A stretch of 64,000 nucleotides of DNA from Rhodobacter calidifons (GCF_011174775.1 NZ_JAANHS010000004.1:124001-188000); one strand, 5' to 3'. Positions 41,079 to 50,797 are shown, counted from the stretch's first letter. Made by a program: numbers and translations. Notes: generated from the letters alone by a model not told the origin.

Positions 41079-41683
41079 AACTCTACCACGCGCCGTTCTC
41101 GCCCTTCGTGAGGAAGGTCATGGTCCTGTTGCACGAGGCCGGGGCAACCGGGCGTGTCACCCTGGTCCCGGCCTCCGGCAACCCGCTCGATCCCGGCACG
41201 ATGCCGGTGGATCGCAACCCCCTGGGCAAGATCCCGGCGCTGGAACGGCCCGACGGCCCGACCCTCTACGACAGCCGGGTCATCTGCCGCTTCCTCGACG
41301 ATCAGCTGAAGGCCGGGCTCTACCCGGCAGCGCCGCGGCTCTGGGACACGCTGGTCATCGAGGCCACCGGCGACGGCATCGCGGATGCGGCTGTCCTGAT
41401 GCGCTACGAGATGCATGTCCGCCCCGAGCCCAGCCGGTCTGCCGACTGGGCCAAGGCGCAATGGGGCAAGATCGCCCGCGCGCTGGCCGCGCTGGAGGCG
41501 CGCTGGATGAGCCATCTCTCCGGCCCGATCGACATGGGCCAGATCGCCGTCGGCTGCGCACTGGGCTATCTGGACCTCCGCCACGCCGAGCGGGACTGGC
41601 GCGGCCCCCACCCCGCACTTGCCGGATGGTTCGCCGGCTTTTCGTCCCGCCCCTCGATGCAGGCCACGCTGCCGCCGGGCTGA
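41075..41683 (+). CDS. Glutathione S-transferase family protein
   Basis: 202 residues. Thioredoxin-fold N-domain MKLYHAPFSPFVRKVMVLLHEAGA with serine near the active site, NPLGKIPALERPDGPTLYDSRVICRFLDD (cis-proline and G-site Ser), then an all-helical C-domain (LVIEATGDGIADAAVLMRYE). Typical of cytosolic bacterial GSTs; substrate unknown. Confidence 0.88.
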   Translation: MKLYHAPFSPFVRKVMVLLHEAGATGRVTLVPASGNPLDPGTMPVDRNPLGKIPALERPDGPTLYDSRVICRFLDDQLKAGLYPAAPRLWDTLVIEATGDGIADAAVLMRYEMHVRPEPSRSADWAKAQWGKIARALAALEARWMSHLSGPIDMGQIAVGCALGYLDLRHAERDWRGPHPALAGWFAGFSSRPSMQATLPPG

Positions 41684-41862
41684 ACCCGCGTTAAAGCCGT
41701 CATACGGGACAGTGTGCCGCAGAGAAATGCGCCCGATCTGGGCTAAGTCCGCTGGACGAGGGGGCAAGCCTTGGCTAAACACGCGCCCGGCGGGGCGTGG
41801 ATTTCCATCGCCCCTAAATCCATATGGGCCGGCGCCTCCGGCCTGAAAGGGGAGAAGATCTC

Positions 41863-42435
41863 GTGTCCTACGCAGACGATCACGCAGGCACCGGCGAAGG
41901 CACTCGGCGGGATTTCCTGTACTACGCAACGGCGGGTGCCGGGGCGGTGGCCACTGGCGCCGCGGTCTGGCCGCTGATCAACCAGATGAACCCCTCGGCC
42001 GACACCCGGGCGCTGGCCTCGATCCTGGTCGATGTCTCGACGGTCGAGGTCGGCACGCAGCTGACCGTGAAATGGCTGGGCAAGCCGGTCTTCATCCGCC
42101 GCCGCACGCCCGAAGAGATCGAGGCCGCCCGCGCCACGCCGCTGACCGATCTGCCGGACACCGGGTCGGAAAACGCCAACCGGCCCGGCACCGATGCCTC
42201 GGACCAGAACCGCACGCTGGACGAGGCGGGCGAATGGCTGGTGATGATGGGCGTCTGCACCCATCTTGGCTGTGTGCCTCTGGGCGACGGCGCGGGTGAC
42301 TTCGGCGGCTGGTTCTGCCCCTGCCACGGCTCGCATTACGACACCGCGGGCCGCATCCGCAAAGGCCCCGCACCGAAGAACCTGCCGGTGCCGGTGGCGA
42401 CCTTCTTCGACGAAACCACCATCAAGCTTGGGTAA
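41863..42435 (+). CDS. petA: Ubiquinol-cytochrome c reductase Rieske iron-sulfur subunit
   Basis: 190 residues from GTG 41863 (RBS aaaggggaga). [16 protein letters not shown] is the Tat-type signal anchor. The 2Fe-2S ligands are CTHLGC and CPCHGS, with the disulfide cysteines in place. Electron entry from ubiquinol in the bc1 complex. Operon petABC follows (11- and 13-base gaps). Confidence 0.95.
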   Translation: MSYADDHAGTGEGTRRDFLYYATAGAGAVATGAAVWPLINQMNPSADTRALASILVDVSTVEVGTQLTVKWLGKPVFIRRRTPEEIEAARATPLTDLPDTGSENANRPGTDASDQNRTLDEAGEWLVMMGVCTHLGCVPLGDGAGDFGGWFCPCHGSHYDTAGRIRKGPAPKNLPVPVATFFDETTIKLG

Positions 42436-42446
42436 GGAGCAGCATC

Positions 42447-43796
42447 ATGGCTGGAATTCCGCACGACCATTACGAGCCCAAGACCAGGGGTGAGCGCTGG
42501 CTTCACAGCCGCCTGCCCATCGTCGGGCTTCTCTACGACACCATCATGATCCCCACGCCAAAGAACCTGAACTGGATGTGGATCTGGGGCATCGTCCTGA
42601 CCTTCTGCCTTGCCTTGCAGATCGTCACCGGGATCATCCTGGCGATGCATTACACGCCGCATGTGGACATGGCCTTCGCCTCGGTCGAACACATCATGCG
42701 CAACGTGAACGGCGGCTACTTCATCCGCTACCTGCACGCCAACGGCGCCTCGCTGTTCTTCTTCGCCGTCTACCTGCACATCTTCCGCAGCCTCTACTAC
42801 GGCAGCTACAAGGCCCCGCGCGAGGTGACGTGGATCATCGGCATGGTCATCTACCTGCTGATGATGGGCACCGCCTTCATGGGTTACGTCCTGCCCTGGG
42901 GCCAGATGTCCTTCTGGGGCGCCACGGTCATCACCGGCCTCTTCGGCGCGATCCCCGGTGTCGGCGAGGCGATCCAGACCTGGCTGCTGGGCGGCCCGGC
43001 GGTGGACAACGCCACGCTGAACCGCTTCTTCAGCCTGCACTACCTGCTGCCCTTCGTGATCGCCGCCCTGGTCGCGGTGCACATCTGGGCCTTCCACACC
43101 ACCGGTAACAACAACCCCACCGGGATCGAGGTGCGCCGCGGCTCGAAGGAAGAGGCCGCGCGTGACACCGTGCCGTTCTGGCCCTACTTCGTGATCAAGG
43201 ACCTCTTCGCCCTGGCGGTGATCCTGGCGGTGTTCTTCGCCATCGTCGGCTTCATGCCGAACTACCTGGGCCACCCCGACAACTACGTCGAGGCGAACCC
43301 GCTGGCGACGCCGGCGCACATCGTGCCGGAATGGTACTTCCTGCCGTTCTACGCCATCCTGCGGGCGTTCACCGGCGATGTCTGGGTGGTGATCGCGGCC
43401 AACTGGCTGTCCTTCGGCATCATCGACGCCAAGTTCTTCGGCGTGCTGGCGATGTTCGGCGCGATCGCGGTCATGGCGCTGGCGCCCTGGCTGGACACGT
43501 CATCGGTGCGGTCGGGCAGGTATCGCCCGATGTTCAAGTGGTGGTTCGCGCTTCTGGTGATCGACTTCATCGTGCTGATGTGGTGCGGCGCCATGCCCGC
43601 GGAAGAACCCTATGCCACGATCTCGCTGCTCGCCTCGGCCTACTGGTTCGCCTATTTCCTGGTGATCCTGCCGATTCTGGGCGTGATCGAGAAGCCGCTG
43701 GCCCAGCCCGCGACCATCGAGGAAGACTTCAACGCCCAGTTTCAACGCCCACAACGGAACGCCCACTACGGGGCCCAGGCCACGCCGGCCGAGTAA
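42447..43796 (+). CDS. petB: Cytochrome b of the bc1 complex
   Basis: 449 residues. Eight transmembrane helices with bis-histidine haem ligands ([34 protein letters not shown]) and [10 protein letters not shown] of the Qo site. The C-terminus is longer than expected because of three aacgccca-based 13/14-bp units (43731-43771), which encode an extra in-frame QFQRPQRNA-like insertion before HYGAQ. Confidence 0.95.
   Translation: MAGIPHDHYEPKTRGERWLHSRLPIVGLLYDTIMIPTPKNLNWMWIWGIVLTFCLALQIVTGIILAMHYTPHVDMAFASVEHIMRNVNGGYFIRYLHANGASLFFFAVYLHIFRSLYYGSYKAPREVTWIIGMVIYLLMMGTAFMGYVLPWGQMSFWGATVITGLFGAIPGVGEAIQTWLLGGPAVDNATLNRFFSLHYLLPFVIAALVAVHIWAFHTTGNNNPTGIEVRRGSKEEAARDTVPFWPYFVIKDLFALAVILAVFFAIVGFMPNYLGHPDNYVEANPLATPAHIVPEWYFLPFYAILRAFTGDVWVVIAANWLSFGIIDAKFFGVLAMFGAIAVMALAPWLDTSSVRSGRYRPMFKWWFALLVIDFIVLMWCGAMPAEEPYATISLLASAYWFAYFLVILPILGVIEKPLAQPATIEEDFNAQFQRPQRNAHYGAQATPAE
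43731..43771 (+). repeat. Three 13/14-bp tandem units at the 3' end of petB
   Basis: aacgccca recurs at 43731, 43744 and 43758, each followed by similar bases (gtttc, caacgg, ctacgg). The two extra units add 27 bases and keep the frame. Confidence 0.75.
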
Positions 43797-43809
43797 GGGG
43801 AAACGCCAC

Positions 43810-44601
43810 ATGTTCCGCAATATCGCACTCATCGCCGCATCGGCCCTGACCCTGACCGCCGGCGGCGCGCTTGCCGCCGGGTCTGAAGGGCATGTCGAGG
43901 ATGTGGCTTTCTCGTTCGAAGGCCCATTCGGCAAGTTCGACCAGTTCCAGCTGCAACGTGGCCTTCAGGTCTATACCGAGGTCTGCTCGGGCTGCCACGG
44001 GCTGAAATACGTGCCGATCCGCACCCTGTCGGACGAAGGCGGCCCGGGTCTGCCCGAGGATCAGGTCCGCGCCTATGCCAAGCAGTTCACCGTGACCGAC
44101 AAGGAAACCGGAGAGGACCGCGAAGCCGTGCCGGCCGACAATTTCCCGGCCAACACCGGGGCCGGCGCGCCCGACCTGTCGCTGATGGCCAAGGCCCGCG
44201 CGGGGTTCCACGGGCCCTATGGCACCGGCATCAACCAGCTGTTCCGCGGCATGGGCGGGCCGGAATACATCTACTCGCTCCTCACCGGCTACACGGGTGA
44301 AGAGAAGGAAGAGTTCGGCTCGTATTTCTACGAGAACAAGGCCTTCCCCGGCGGCTGGATCGCCATGGCTCCGCCGCTGTCGGACGACCAGGTGACCTAT
44401 GCCGACGGCCATCCCGCCACCGTGCATCACATGGCCGAGGATGTGGCGGCCTTCCTGATGTGGGCAGCCGAGCCGAAGCTGATGGACCGCAAGAGCGCGG
44501 GCTTTGTCAGCGTGCTGTTCCTGATCCTGCTTTCGACCCTGCTGTATCTGACCAACAAGCGGATCTGGGCCGGGGTCAAGGGCAAGCAGGCCCACGCCTG
44601 A
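43810..44601 (+). CDS. petC: Cytochrome c1 of the bc1 complex
   Basis: 263 residues. Signal [22 protein letters not shown]; haem attachment [11 protein letters not shown]; axial methionine region [15 protein letters not shown]; a C-terminal anchor [20 protein letters not shown]. Passes electrons from the Rieske centre to cytochrome c2. Confidence 0.95.
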   Translation: MFRNIALIAASALTLTAGGALAAGSEGHVEDVAFSFEGPFGKFDQFQLQRGLQVYTEVCSGCHGLKYVPIRTLSDEGGPGLPEDQVRAYAKQFTVTDKETGEDREAVPADNFPANTGAGAPDLSLMAKARAGFHGPYGTGINQLFRGMGGPEYIYSLLTGYTGEEKEEFGSYFYENKAFPGGWIAMAPPLSDDQVTYADGHPATVHHMAEDVAAFLMWAAEPKLMDRKSAGFVSVLFLILLSTLLYLTNKRIWAGVKGKQAHA

Positions 44602-44622
44602 TCCCGTCGCCATCGCATTCGG

Positions 44623-44650
44623 AAAGCCCCGCCCCCGTGGCGGGGCTTTT
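44623..44650. terminator. Bidirectional terminator between petC and thiQ
   Basis: aaagccccgcc/ggcggggcttt form an 11-bp stem with A-run on one side and T-run on the other, so it can stop both the + strand pet operon and the convergent thi operon. It touches the thiQ stop codon. Confidence 0.88.
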
Positions 44651-45348
44651 CATTTGCGGCCCAGGTAGTCCTGCACCTCGGGGGTGGGATCGGCCAGCAG
44701 CGCCGCGGTTTCGACCGGCGCACTAACCCGGCCCTGTGTGACGAAGGCCAGGCTTCCGCCCAGCGCCCTTGCGTCCTGGGGGTCATGCGTGACCATCAGG
44801 ACCAGCGCCCCGGTCTCGGCAGCGACCTCGCGCACCAGATCCAGCATCTCGGCCCGGAGCGCCGGGCCCAGCGCCGCGAAGGGCTCGTCCAGCAGGAGGA
44901 TCGGTCGGGCGCGCAACAGGGCGCGGGCCAGGGCTGCCCGGCTGGCCTGCCCGCCCGAAAGCTGCGCCGGCCGTCGCCCGCCAAGCCCGGCCAGCCCGAC
45001 ACGGGTAAGGGCGGTCTCTACCCTCTCCCGGTCCCCTGCCGACAGCCGCAGGTCCGGGCGCAGGCCTAGCCCAAGGTTCTGCGCCACCGTCAGGTGCGGA
45101 AAGAGGTTCTGGTCCTGGAACAGGATCGTCACCGGACGCCGGCCGGGCGGAACCGGGGCCAGGTCGGCCCCCTGCCACAGCACGCGCCCCCCGGTCGGCG
45201 CCAGAAAGCCCGCGATCAGCGACAGAAGCGTCGATTTCCCCGCCCCCGACGGCCCCATGACCGCGATCAGGCTGCCGGGTTCGGCCGACCAGTCCGCCGT
45301 CAGGCGGAAGCCAGGTTGCGCAAGGCTCAGGCGGTCAAGATGCAGCAC
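44650..45348 (-). CDS. thiQ: Thiamine ABC transporter ATP-binding protein
   Basis: 232 residues from GTG 45348 (VLHLDRLSLAQPGFRL). Walker A GPSGAGKST, signature LSGGQASRAALARALL, Walker B ILLLDEPFAALG, H-loop THDPQDA. Starts inside the last 14 bases of thiP and continues in operon order thiB-thiP-thiQ. Confidence 0.92.
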   Translation of the reverse strand: MLHLDRLSLAQPGFRLTADWSAEPGSLIAVMGPSGAGKSTLLSLIAGFLAPTGGRVLWQGADLAPVPPGRRPVTILFQDQNLFPHLTVAQNLGLGLRPDLRLSAGDRERVETALTRVGLAGLGGRRPAQLSGGQASRAALARALLRARPILLLDEPFAALGPALRAEMLDLVREVAAETGALVLMVTHDPQDARALGGSLAFVTQGRVSAPVETAALLADPTPEVQDYLGRK

Positions 45349-46882
45349 GGCGGCCTCCGGCGTCGCAGGCCCAGAACAGGGCGAAGGAAAGGGCGACCAG
45401 CACCAGAGCGGCGGCGGCGGCCGCCTCTGTCCGGTAGGCGCCAGCCAGTTGGCTGACCACCAGCGGCAAGGTGGCCTGCCGTTCGCCCGCGAACAGCGCG
45501 ATGACGCCAAGGTCGCCCATCGAAAGCGCCGCCGCGATCCCGGCGCCAAAGCCCAGAGGCCGGGCGAGCCGCGGCAGGACCAGCCAGCGCAGCCGGGGCC
45601 AGCCTTGCAGGTCCAGACTGTCGGCAAGACGGCCATGATCCGCGTGCAGCGCCCGCGCCTCGGGCAGAAGGATGCGGAAGAGATAGGGCAGGGACAGGGC
45701 GACGTTGACCAGCACGGTCACCGGCAGGGCCAGCACCATGGGCGGCGCGAAGGGCTGGATCAGCAGGAACAGGCCCGTGCCCAGCACCAGCCCGGAGGTC
45801 GCCAGCGGCAGGGTCGCCGCGGCTTCGGCCCAGAGGCTTTGCCTTCGGGCTGCCAGCAGGGCGAGCGAAAGGGCGGCAGTCGTGGCCAGAAGCGCCGAGG
45901 CCAGGGCAACCGAGACCGAACGGGCAGCAGCGGGCAGGACCGGGGCCGGCAGATCGGCGAGACCCGGCAGACCGCGCAGGACCACGGCGAAGAGCGGCAG
46001 GACAAGGAACAGGGCGGTCAGGCTCAGGGCCAGCACGTCAAGCCCGTGGCGCCAGCCCGGCGGGGCCTCCAGCCGCAAGGCGCGGTCCAGCCCCGCGCCA
46101 AAGCCCGCCGGCCGGGCCAGAACCCAGGCCGCCAGCGCCGCCAGCCCGCCCAGCGCCAGTTGCACGCCGGCCAGCCCGGCCGCGCGCGACAGGTCGAATT
46201 CGAAGCGCACCGCCTGGTAGATCGCCAGTTCGATCGTGGTGGCCGCAGGGCCTCCGCCCAGGGTCAGGACCACGGCAAAGCTGGTCAGGCAGATGACCAG
46301 GACGATCAGCGCGACCCCTGGCAGGACCTCGCGCAGCATCGGCGCTTCCAGATGCCGGAAGGTCTCGCGCGGGGTGAAGCCCAGCGATTGCGCCAGGCGG
46401 ATGCGCTCGGCCGGAATGGATTGCCAGCCTTGCAGGATCATCCGCGTGGCCAGCGGCAGGTTCAGGAAGACATGCGCCAGCACCACGCCATGCAGCCCGT
46501 AGATCGAGACCGGCGGCAGACCAAGGGCGATCAGCGTCTGGTTCAGGATCCCCGCGCGGCCGAAGACGGCAAGCAGTCCCAGGACGGCGACGACGGCGGG
46601 CAACAGGAAGGGCGCGCCCATCAGGGCGATCAGCGCCGTGCGGCCCGGGAACCGGCGACGGGCCAGCGCGCGGGCAACGGGAATGGCCAGAAGGGTGGAA
46701 AACAGGGATGACAGAAGCGCCTGGGTCGCCGAAAACCGCACCGCCGCCCAGTCGGCCGGCCCGAACGAGACCCCGGCGCCGCGCCAGCCCACGGCCAGCA
46801 GCGGCGCAAGCACCAGCGCCAGCAGCAGGCCGGCCAGCAGAAGCGCGGGCAGGTCCCGCCGCCGGAAGCGGGCGCGGCTCAT
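45335..46882 (-). CDS. thiP: Thiamine ABC transporter permease
   Basis: 515 residues from ATG 46882 (MSRARFRRRDLPALLLAG). About a dozen hydrophobic segments in two halves, each with the EAA-type loop (NLPLATRMILQGWQSIPAERIRLAQSLG and LPEARALHADHGRLADSLDLQG), i.e. a fused permease, as in ThiP. Lies 76 bases after thiB behind a strong hairpin. Confidence 0.92.
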   Translation of the reverse strand: MSRARFRRRDLPALLLAGLLLALVLAPLLAVGWRGAGVSFGPADWAAVRFSATQALLSSLFSTLLAIPVARALARRRFPGRTALIALMGAPFLLPAVVAVLGLLAVFGRAGILNQTLIALGLPPVSIYGLHGVVLAHVFLNLPLATRMILQGWQSIPAERIRLAQSLGFTPRETFRHLEAPMLREVLPGVALIVLVICLTSFAVVLTLGGGPAATTIELAIYQAVRFEFDLSRAAGLAGVQLALGGLAALAAWVLARPAGFGAGLDRALRLEAPPGWRHGLDVLALSLTALFLVLPLFAVVLRGLPGLADLPAPVLPAAARSVSVALASALLATTAALSLALLAARRQSLWAEAAATLPLATSGLVLGTGLFLLIQPFAPPMVLALPVTVLVNVALSLPYLFRILLPEARALHADHGRLADSLDLQGWPRLRWLVLPRLARPLGFGAGIAAALSMGDLGVIALFAGERQATLPLVVSQLAGAYRTEAAAAAALVLVALSFALFWACDAGGRRAAS

Positions 46883-46903
46883 CCGGCAAGCCCCCCACCC
46901 CCA

Positions 46904-46928
46904 TCCCCTCCCCACCGGGGGGAGGGGA
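46904..46928 (-). other. Stem-loop between thiB and thiP
   Basis: tcccctcccc and ggggagggga form a 10-bp stem in the 76-base gap. Such structures after binding-protein genes of ABC operons often stabilise the upstream message so that more binding protein than permease is made. Confidence 0.6.
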
Positions 46929-46958
46929 GGCGCCCGGCGACAGGCCGCGCGCGGTGGG

Positions 46959-47942
46959 TCATCTTGCCAGCGCCGCCTGCCATTCGGCCAGCGCCGGGTC
47001 ACGGGCGGCCTGCGCCTCGGCTGGCGTCAGCAACAGGGATGTCGCAGGGCGGAAGGCGTCGAAGCCTTCGGGCAGGCCGGCCGCCGGCGTGACGGCGGGA
47101 TACATCCAGTTTGTCCGGGGGATGGCCGACTGGAAGGCATCGGTCAACATGAAGGCGAGGAACCGGTCGGCCAGCTCGGGCTGGTCGGTGGCGGCCAGCT
47201 TGCCGGCGACCTCGATCTGCATGTAATGGCCTTCCTCGAACAGCGCGGCGGCCTTGCTGTCGTCGCCTTCCGCGATCAGGTGGTAGGCGGGCGAGGTGGT
47301 GTAGGACAGCACCATGTCCGCCTCGCCTTCGAGGAACAGGCCATAGGCCTCGGACCAGCCGGGGGTGACGGTGACGACATTGTCGGCCAGACCCGTCCAG
47401 ATCTCTGCGGCGCGGTCGCCATGGGCCGCCTTGACCCACATCAGAAGCCCGAGACCGGGGGTAGAGGAGCGCGGGTCCTGGATCACGATCTTCAGGTCCG
47501 AGGCAGCAAGGGCCGCGAAGGAGGTCGGGGGTTCGGGAACCCTGGTCCTGTCGTGGACGAAGGCGAACCAGCCCCAGTCATAGGGCAGGAACAGGGGATC
47601 GGCGAAGTCCACCGGCAGGTCGGTGGCCGGGGTCAGGCCGTGCGGGGCGAACAGCCCGGTCGCGGCGGCGGCGGCGGTCAGGCTGGTGTCGAGGCCAAGC
47701 ACCACATCCGCCTCGGACCCCGCTCCTTCCAGCTGGACGCGGGCCAGCAGCGCCGCGCCATCGCCCGCCGGCACCAGGCGCAGGTCGCAGCCGCAGGTAG
47801 CCTCGAAGGCCTTCTCGATCGCCGGGCCGGGGCCCCAGTCCGAGGTGAAGCTGTCATAGGTCAGCACGGTCAGCACGGGTGTTTCGGCCAGCGCGGCATT
47901 GGCGATGGTCAGCAGGCCCGCAGCAAGGAGGTGTCTTTGCAT
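46959..47942 (-). CDS. thiB: Thiamine-binding periplasmic protein
   Basis: 327 residues from MQRHLLAAGLLTIANAALAE, a signal peptide; GGAG seven bases upstream favours this start over an ATG 12 bases earlier. The mature protein has VLTVLTYDSFTSDWGPGPAIEKAFEATCGC and LPYDWGWFAFVHDRTR, as in ThiB/TbpA. Downstream of the TPP riboswitch. Confidence 0.92.
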   Translation of the reverse strand: MQRHLLAAGLLTIANAALAETPVLTVLTYDSFTSDWGPGPAIEKAFEATCGCDLRLVPAGDGAALLARVQLEGAGSEADVVLGLDTSLTAAAAATGLFAPHGLTPATDLPVDFADPLFLPYDWGWFAFVHDRTRVPEPPTSFAALAASDLKIVIQDPRSSTPGLGLLMWVKAAHGDRAAEIWTGLADNVVTVTPGWSEAYGLFLEGEADMVLSYTTSPAYHLIAEGDDSKAAALFEEGHYMQIEVAGKLAATDQPELADRFLAFMLTDAFQSAIPRTNWMYPAVTPAAGLPEGFDAFRPATSLLLTPAEAQAARDPALAEWQAALAR

Positions 47943-47988
47943 GTCTTTCTCCATGTTGCGACGGAATGGTCGGGGATGGAGAAACCCA

Positions 47989-48077
47989 TGCACCTTCCCT
48001 CCGCCGGTATGATCCGGTTCAGGTTCAACGGGTTCGCTTGCGCGTCTCAGCCCGTTGCCGGGCACCCCGAGGTAGCT
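47989..48077 (-). promoter_or_regulatory. TPP riboswitch (THI element) for thiBPQ
   Basis: On the minus strand the 5' part shows cggggtgcc, then gggctgagac (the conserved pyrimidine sensor CUGAGA), and the 3' part shows gaacctgaaccggatcatac followed by cggcggagggaagg. This is the classic TPP aptamer. It ends 47 bases before the thiB start, so it probably controls translation or an early terminator of thiBPQ. Confidence 0.97.
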
Positions 48078-48130
48078 ACGACCTTACGGAAATCGCTGGC
48101 GGGTGCAAGGGGGCTGGCCGGGTGCCAAGG

Positions 48131-49969
48131 TCAGGCCGCGGTCGCCTCCGGCGGGAGTATTTGTGACATGGGCAAGACCTGGTCGCGGCGCAGGAAGAGC
48201 GTTCCGTTCGGCTCGCCGTTCTCGTCCTCGGCGAATCCCAGTGCGGCGAGGGCGGGGACAAGCTTCGCGCGCGCCGACGTGACTTCGGAGGGGTCGAGGA
48301 AGGGGATCAGGATGCGGCGGACGCCGGTCAGCGCCGCGGCGTCGAAGGCCTCGGCCGGCAATAGGGGGCCGGAGAGACGAAGCGCCTCGGGGCGGGCGGT
48401 GGCAATCAGCCTGTGCAGACCGGACCAGATGCCGTCCGGGTTCAGCGTGGTCTGCGTCCAGGCCAGGCCGTCCGTTTCGGGAAAGTTCAGCGCGGCGATC
48501 CGGCGCGAGAGGAGGAGAAGCGCGGGGCGTTCTTCGTGGATGGTGACGCGCAGGTCGGGCAGCGCGGCGCGGGCGCGCAACGCGACAAAGCCGACGCCGG
48601 CGTCGAGGTCGAGCAAACTGGAACAGCCGTTCAGGAATCCGGCGATGTTGCGCGCGTGGCGGCGATCGAACTTGCCCGACTTCAGCACCTCGAGGCTGGC
48701 GGCGGTGAAGACGCGCGGGTCGAGGGGTATCTTAAGGCCCTGGTTTTCCACCAGTTCCAGCGGGATGTCCTGCGACAGGTCGGCCGAGCCCGAGACATAG
48801 GGCGAGGCGAAGGGCGAGCCCCAGCCGGGCGGTGGCGGGGTGCGGCGTTCTTCCTTGGGCAGGGCGTTGCGGCGCTGTTCCAGCCTGGTCTGGACGGCCC
48901 TCACCGCCTCGGGGTCGCGGGGCTTGGGCGGCTTGGCCACGACCTGGCTGATCGGCACGTTCGAGGCGGCCTCGAGATTGGCGACATAGGCGAGGTAGTC
49001 CGGCGACTGCCGGTACTCGGCCAGCCGCGCCTCGGCCCGGTCGTGGGCGGCCTCGTGCAGACGGCGGACCTCGGGGTCGGACAGAAGCTCGGCCATGATC
49101 GCGGCCCGGCGGTCGCGGTGGCGGAAGATGCGGGTGTCCTCGACCTCGTTGCGGTCCTGCAAGGACCAGTAGTCGGCGTTGTACTTGTCCTTCTTCAGGT
49201 TCGCGTTGCCGCGGAACTTGCGCAGGGAATAGGCCGCCATCGACTTGATGGCATAATGGTTGATCTGCGCCCAGTCGTAGCCGACCGTCCGCCGGATCGA
49301 GCGCCAGCCGCGGAACTTGAACCAGTCCTCGAGCGGCCGGCCAGACCCGTTCACCCAGAGCACGCTTTCGGGATAGTCGGTGTCCTTGTGCTGCGACTTG
49401 ATGATCGGCCGGTGCATCCCCAGCCGCAGGTATTTCGGGTCGAACTTCAGCAGCGTCTTGGTGCCCCAACCCTTGTTCCAGAACTCGGGCGCGGCGCGGG
49501 TGAACTGTTCGGTGATGGGCGCGCGCGACCAGTCGCGGATGCCGGAAGAGCCGAAGATCCGCCAGGTCAGCACCATGGCGCTGGCGCCCATGGCGTTCAG
49601 GTCCGCCACCAGCCCGTCCAGCGTGCCCGAGGGGTGGTTGATGACCATGAACTCGTCGGCATCCAGCACCAGAAGCCAGTCGGAATTGACGATCAGCTCT
49701 TCCTCGGCGGCCGCCTTCAGCATCGAGGGGTGCGGCTTCATCCCTTCGGGGATCACGTTGTCGCGGTGGTGGACGCCGATGTCCAGCGCTGCAAGGCGTT
49801 TCAGAAGGTCGTCGGTCCCATCCGAACAGTCGTTCGTATAGACCATGATCTCGGTGAACCCGATCGCCAGGTGATGCGCAACCCATTCGACGACGGTCGG
49901 GCCCTCGTCCTTCATGGTGGACAGCGCCACCAGCGCGCCGTGCCGGCTGGTCTGTCTGGTGAAGGTCAT
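48131..49969 (-). CDS. Glycosyltransferase with C-terminal methyltransferase-like domain
   Basis: 612 residues from MTFTRQTSRHGALVALSTMK. N-terminal family-2/92-like glycosyltransferase: STMKDEGPTVVEWVAHHLAIGF, VYTNDCSDGTDDL and DXD-like LLVLDADEFMVINHPSG. A proline/charged linker (about 370-405) leads to a second domain with SLLDLDAGVGFVALRARA, like motif I of class I SAM methyltransferases, without a clear acidic motif II. The last codons lie within repeat A3. Two further glycosyltransferases precede it in the same direction, overlapping by four bases. Confidence 0.75.
   Translation of the reverse strand: MTFTRQTSRHGALVALSTMKDEGPTVVEWVAHHLAIGFTEIMVYTNDCSDGTDDLLKRLAALDIGVHHRDNVIPEGMKPHPSMLKAAAEEELIVNSDWLLVLDADEFMVINHPSGTLDGLVADLNAMGASAMVLTWRIFGSSGIRDWSRAPITEQFTRAAPEFWNKGWGTKTLLKFDPKYLRLGMHRPIIKSQHKDTDYPESVLWVNGSGRPLEDWFKFRGWRSIRRTVGYDWAQINHYAIKSMAAYSLRKFRGNANLKKDKYNADYWSLQDRNEVEDTRIFRHRDRRAAIMAELLSDPEVRRLHEAAHDRAEARLAEYRQSPDYLAYVANLEAASNVPISQVVAKPPKPRDPEAVRAVQTRLEQRRNALPKEERRTPPPPGWGSPFASPYVSGSADLSQDIPLELVENQGLKIPLDPRVFTAASLEVLKSGKFDRRHARNIAGFLNGCSSLLDLDAGVGFVALRARAALPDLRVTIHEERPALLLLSRRIAALNFPETDGLAWTQTTLNPDGIWSGLHRLIATARPEALRLSGPLLPAEAFDAAALTGVRRILIPFLDPSEVTSARAKLVPALAALGFAEDENGEPNGTLFLRRDQVLPMSQILPPEATAA
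48144..48176 (+). repeat. Dispersed repeat family A, copy A3
   Basis: gcctccggcgggagtatttg followed by tgacatgggcaag. Its position inside the last coding bases of the glycosyltransferase gene means that the C-terminal tail of that protein comes from the repeat. Confidence 0.7.
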
Positions 49970-50778
49970 TCTTCCAGCGCGGCTGTGGGGTCGATCTCCA
50001 GCCTTTCGCACATCCGGGCGATGTAGCTGCCCTTCAGCGGCGGGTTCTTCCGCCACCAGGGGCGGGCGGCGTTGGTGTAGATGTGCACCGAGAGGGTCTG
50101 GTCGGTGAAATGGCCCTCGACGTTGGAATGGGGGTCATAGAACACGTCGTTCAGCTGGAAGGGCACGGGGTAAAGCGTGTCGGCGGTCATCGCCTTGTCG
50201 ATGTCGCCCGTCAGCTGCGCGAAATGGGTGAAGGCCTGGGGCCCGAAGGCGGTGCGTTCGGTCTGGAAGATGCGGACGGCCTTCGGCAGGCGGGGATCCA
50301 GCTTGTCCATCTTGCGGCGCTGCTTGTTGCCCCACCAGGCGGGGTAGTCGGGCAGGTTGTCGTAATAGTCGAGCAGGCTTTCGATCAGCCGCCCGGTCCG
50401 GGGCATCGCCACCACGCCGCAGTTCAGCGCGCCGCGCATGCCGTGGCCGGCATAGATATGCTCCTGGCCTTCGGGTAAGGGGCGGTGGCAGAAGGCGTCG
50501 CAGTCGATCCAGATCGCCCCGGTCGCGGCGATCATCTTGTAGCGGAACACGTTCGACAGGAACGAGGCCGAGGTCGCCTCGACCAGCGCGCGGTCGATCT
50601 GCATGATCTCGGTCGCGGGCCGCACCTCGACCCCTTCGGGCACGTTGCGCACCTTGTCGGTGCAGTAGAGCGTGACCGGATGGCCCATCACCAGATGCGA
50701 TTTCAGGCAGAGCTGGTTGATGTAGTGCAGGCTTTCGCCAATCCAGAGCGAGGCGACAGGTCGGCGGTTCAGGTCCAT
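49966..50778 (-). CDS. Glycosyltransferase with DXD motif
   Basis: 270 residues. YINQLCLKSHLVMGHPVTLYC, VFRYKMIAATGAIWIDCDAFC (the DXD-like D-C-D) and YPVPFQLNDVFYDPHS resemble capsular-polysaccharide/GT32-type transferases with the sugar-binding DXD region. No membrane segment. Four-base overlap with the downstream glycosyltransferase. Confidence 0.7.
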   Translation of the reverse strand: MDLNRRPVASLWIGESLHYINQLCLKSHLVMGHPVTLYCTDKVRNVPEGVEVRPATEIMQIDRALVEATSASFLSNVFRYKMIAATGAIWIDCDAFCHRPLPEGQEHIYAGHGMRGALNCGVVAMPRTGRLIESLLDYYDNLPDYPAWWGNKQRRKMDKLDPRLPKAVRIFQTERTAFGPQAFTHFAQLTGDIDKAMTADTLYPVPFQLNDVFYDPHSNVEGHFTDQTLSVHIYTNAARPWWRKNPPLKGSYIARMCERLEIDPTAALEE

Positions 50779-50797
50779 GGTCTTGTCCTTTGCACGG

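Noticed and set aside
43731-43771. CRISPR-like repeats in petB
   Set aside because: Units are 13-14 bases, contiguous and coding; there are no spacers and no cas genes.
44650-47942. The ABC genes as an iron or spermidine transporter
   Set aside because: The TPP riboswitch upstream and ThiB-type sequence decide for thiamine.
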